A program made the translations under genes and the position numbers. This document shows positions 5,362 to 6,437 of a stretch of 6,437 nucleotides of DNA, in pieces; within the stretch, counting starts at the first letter, position 1; each line of letters starts with the position of its first letter. Source of the DNA: Gammaproteobacteria bacterium (GTDB lineage: Bacteria; Pseudomonadota; Gammaproteobacteria; Arenicellales; Arenicellaceae); NCBI GenBank assembly GCA_030426005.1, contig JAUHZM010000180.1, positions 1 to 6,437 of the forward strand. Direction: 5' to 3'. The notes beneath the pieces are model-generated. The model had not been told where the DNA came from, searched no databases, and worked only from the letters and a program-made list of their open reading frames with translations.

Positions 5362-6437
5362 ATGGTTCGAAGTTCCAGCATACTTGGTTGGGTGTTTTTG
5401 TTGGGTGTTTTTGTTGCGTCGAGTACCGTGGGTGCGGCTGAGCGAAGTGAACAAGAACAGTTCTACTTTAATATCCCGCGTCTCTCTGCCGACAAAGCCT
5501 TAACGCGCTTTGCGCGTCAGGCTGACCTCACTCTGCTGTTTCCATACCAGTTAGTTAAGAAGTATCAGACGCGCGCCTTGCATGGTCGCTACACCATTCG
5601 GGATGGGCTGGAGATTATGTTGTCCGGCACCGACATCCAAATTAGTACTGGATTTGAATCGGATGAACCAGAGCTAGATTTAATGCCGGAAGAGGTGGAT
5701 GCGGCATCAAGCGTTAATTCCAACGCGAACCAGGATCGTGCGGTGGCTGGAGTGATTACATTGACGGTTGCGCCTGGCGCGGACGACGCTAATGCCGCTG
5801 ATTCTTCACAGCCAGAACCGATCGAGGAAATGATCGTGGTAGGTAGTCGACGCTTGGTTCCGCGTTCGGTCAGTGAATCTCCAGTGCCGGTGGATATCAT
5901 CAGCGCTGAGCAGCTGGCCTTTCTTGGTAATAGTGCGGATTTGACCGACAGTTTGCGAACGCTGGTACCGTCATACATCGCAACGCCCGCCACGGGTGAC
6001 GCTAGCGCCTTTGTGCGGCCTACCTCTCTGCGTGGGATGTCGCCTGATCAAACCCTGGTGTTAGTGAATGGTAAACGTCGTCATCGGTCTGCGGTGGTGC
6101 ACTTTTTTGCACCTGCCGCCGGAAATGGTTCACATGGTGTCGATGTAGGTATGGTGCCGACCATTGCAATAAAGAACGTTCAAATATTACGTGATGGCGC
6201 AGCCGCTCAATATGGGTCGGATGCAATCGCAGGCGTGATTAATATCGAGCTCAACGATGCGTCTCAAGGCGGCGAGGTGCGCGCGTCCTATGGGCAATTT
6301 TATGAGGGTGAGTCGAGTGTTCAGGTGGCTGCAAATTTGGGATTGCCGTTAGGGGGCTATGGCTTCCTGAATATGAGCATCGAGGCGACCGACAATGATG
6401 CGCTTTCGCGTGGCATCATTCGCCCTGATGCACAGGC
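5362..6437 (+). CDS. TonB-dependent outer-membrane receptor with STN signalling domain (3' end beyond window)
   Basis: ATG 5362 is the first start after an in-frame TAA at 5350-5352, and the frame is open for 358 codons to the right edge. Residues 1-25 form a signal peptide ending VGA or GAA. The STN domain follows at about 34-95 (FNIPRLSADKALTRFARQAD at 36-55, LHGRYTIRDGLEIMLSG at 73-89). In receptors of this class it reports ligand binding to FecR. An acidic stretch (about 99-153) leads to the TonB box-like EEMIVVGSR (155-163). The plug domain then shows SPVPVDIISAEQL (173-185), LRGMSPDQTLVLVNGKRRHR and the hallmark VQILRDGAAAQYGSDAIAGV. The beta-barrel, usually several hundred more residues, begins near the edge, so the ligand cannot be judged; iron-siderophore or another nutrient is possible. 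No clear Shine-Dalgarno sequence precedes the ATG. It is probably controlled by the upstream sigma/FecR pair. Confidence 0.94.
   Translation, partial: MVRSSSILGWVFLLGVFVASSTVGAAERSEQEQFYFNIPRLSADKALTRFARQADLTLLFPYQLVKKYQTRALHGRYTIRDGLEIMLSGTDIQISTGFESDEPELDLMPEEVDAASSVNSNANQDRAVAGVITLTVAPGADDANAADSSQPEPIEEMIVVGSRRLVPRSVSESPVPVDIISAEQLAFLGNSADLTDSLRTLVPSYIATPATGDASAFVRPTSLRGMSPDQTLVLVNGKRRHRSAVVHFFAPAAGNGSHGVDVGMVPTIAIKNVQILRDGAAAQYGSDAIAGVINIELNDASQGGEVRASYGQFYEGESSVQVAANLGLPLGGYGFLNMSIEATDNDALSRGIIRPDAQ
5387..5416 (+). repeat. 13-bp tandem duplication within the receptor signal-peptide region
   Basis: The unit GTTGGGTGTTTTT occurs twice in tandem (5387-5399 and 5400-5412) and is followed by GTTG, the start of a third copy. 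It encodes the hydrophobic core of the signal peptide (residues 9-18). Since 13 is not a multiple of three, gain or loss of a unit would shift the reading frame. Confidence 0.85.

Noticed and set aside
5158..5454. Minus-strand open frame of 98 codons across the fecR-receptor gap
   Set aside because: It overlaps the fecR end and the receptor signal peptide in antisense and shows no recognisable domain.

Overview
The window looks like chromosomal DNA from a gammaproteobacterium, possibly a marine or environmental one. This rests on the style of the UvrB, FimT-type pilin, TauE/SafE transporter and FecI/FecR/TonB-receptor proteins, the moderate GC content and the dense gene packing. No genus can be assigned from the sequence alone. 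There is no RNA gene, CRISPR array, insertion sequence or phage gene.

Layout. Positions 1-545 (minus strand) hold a type IV minor pilin gene of the GspH/FimT family that runs off the left edge, probably within a few codons of its stop. A 165-base divergent intergenic region (546-710) separates it from uvrB (711-2717, plus strand), a complete nucleotide-excision-repair gene. After a 102-base gap comes a complete TauE/SafE (TSUP) membrane transporter gene (2820-3581, GTG or ATG start). Next are an ECF sigma factor of FecI type (3618-4214), a FecR-type membrane anti-sigma/signal transducer (4221-5261), a 100-base intergenic region rich in dyad symmetry, and the first 358 codons of a TonB-dependent receptor (5362 to the right edge). 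The receptor carries the N-terminal STN signalling domain.

How the genes work together. The last three genes form a standard cell-surface signalling relay. The receptor binds a ligand outside and its periplasmic STN domain contacts the FecR C-terminal domain. FecR then releases or activates the cytoplasmic sigma factor, which would transcribe the receptor gene. The ligand cannot be read from the sequence. The TSUP gene lies only 36 bases upstream of the sigma gene on the same strand and may be co-transcribed, but a functional link is speculative. The pilin and uvrB are probably unrelated neighbours, although the pilin carries a C-terminal GRxR motif known from the DNA-uptake pilin FimT.

I see no clearly new biological system. 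The points most worth checking are the GRxR motif and EF-hand-like loop in the edge pilin, a perfect 8-bp inverted repeat just before the receptor start, a 13-bp tandem duplication inside the receptor signal-peptide coding region that could shift the frame, an expanded acidic segment after the receptor STN domain, and a predicted Gly-Thr self-cleavage site in FecR.
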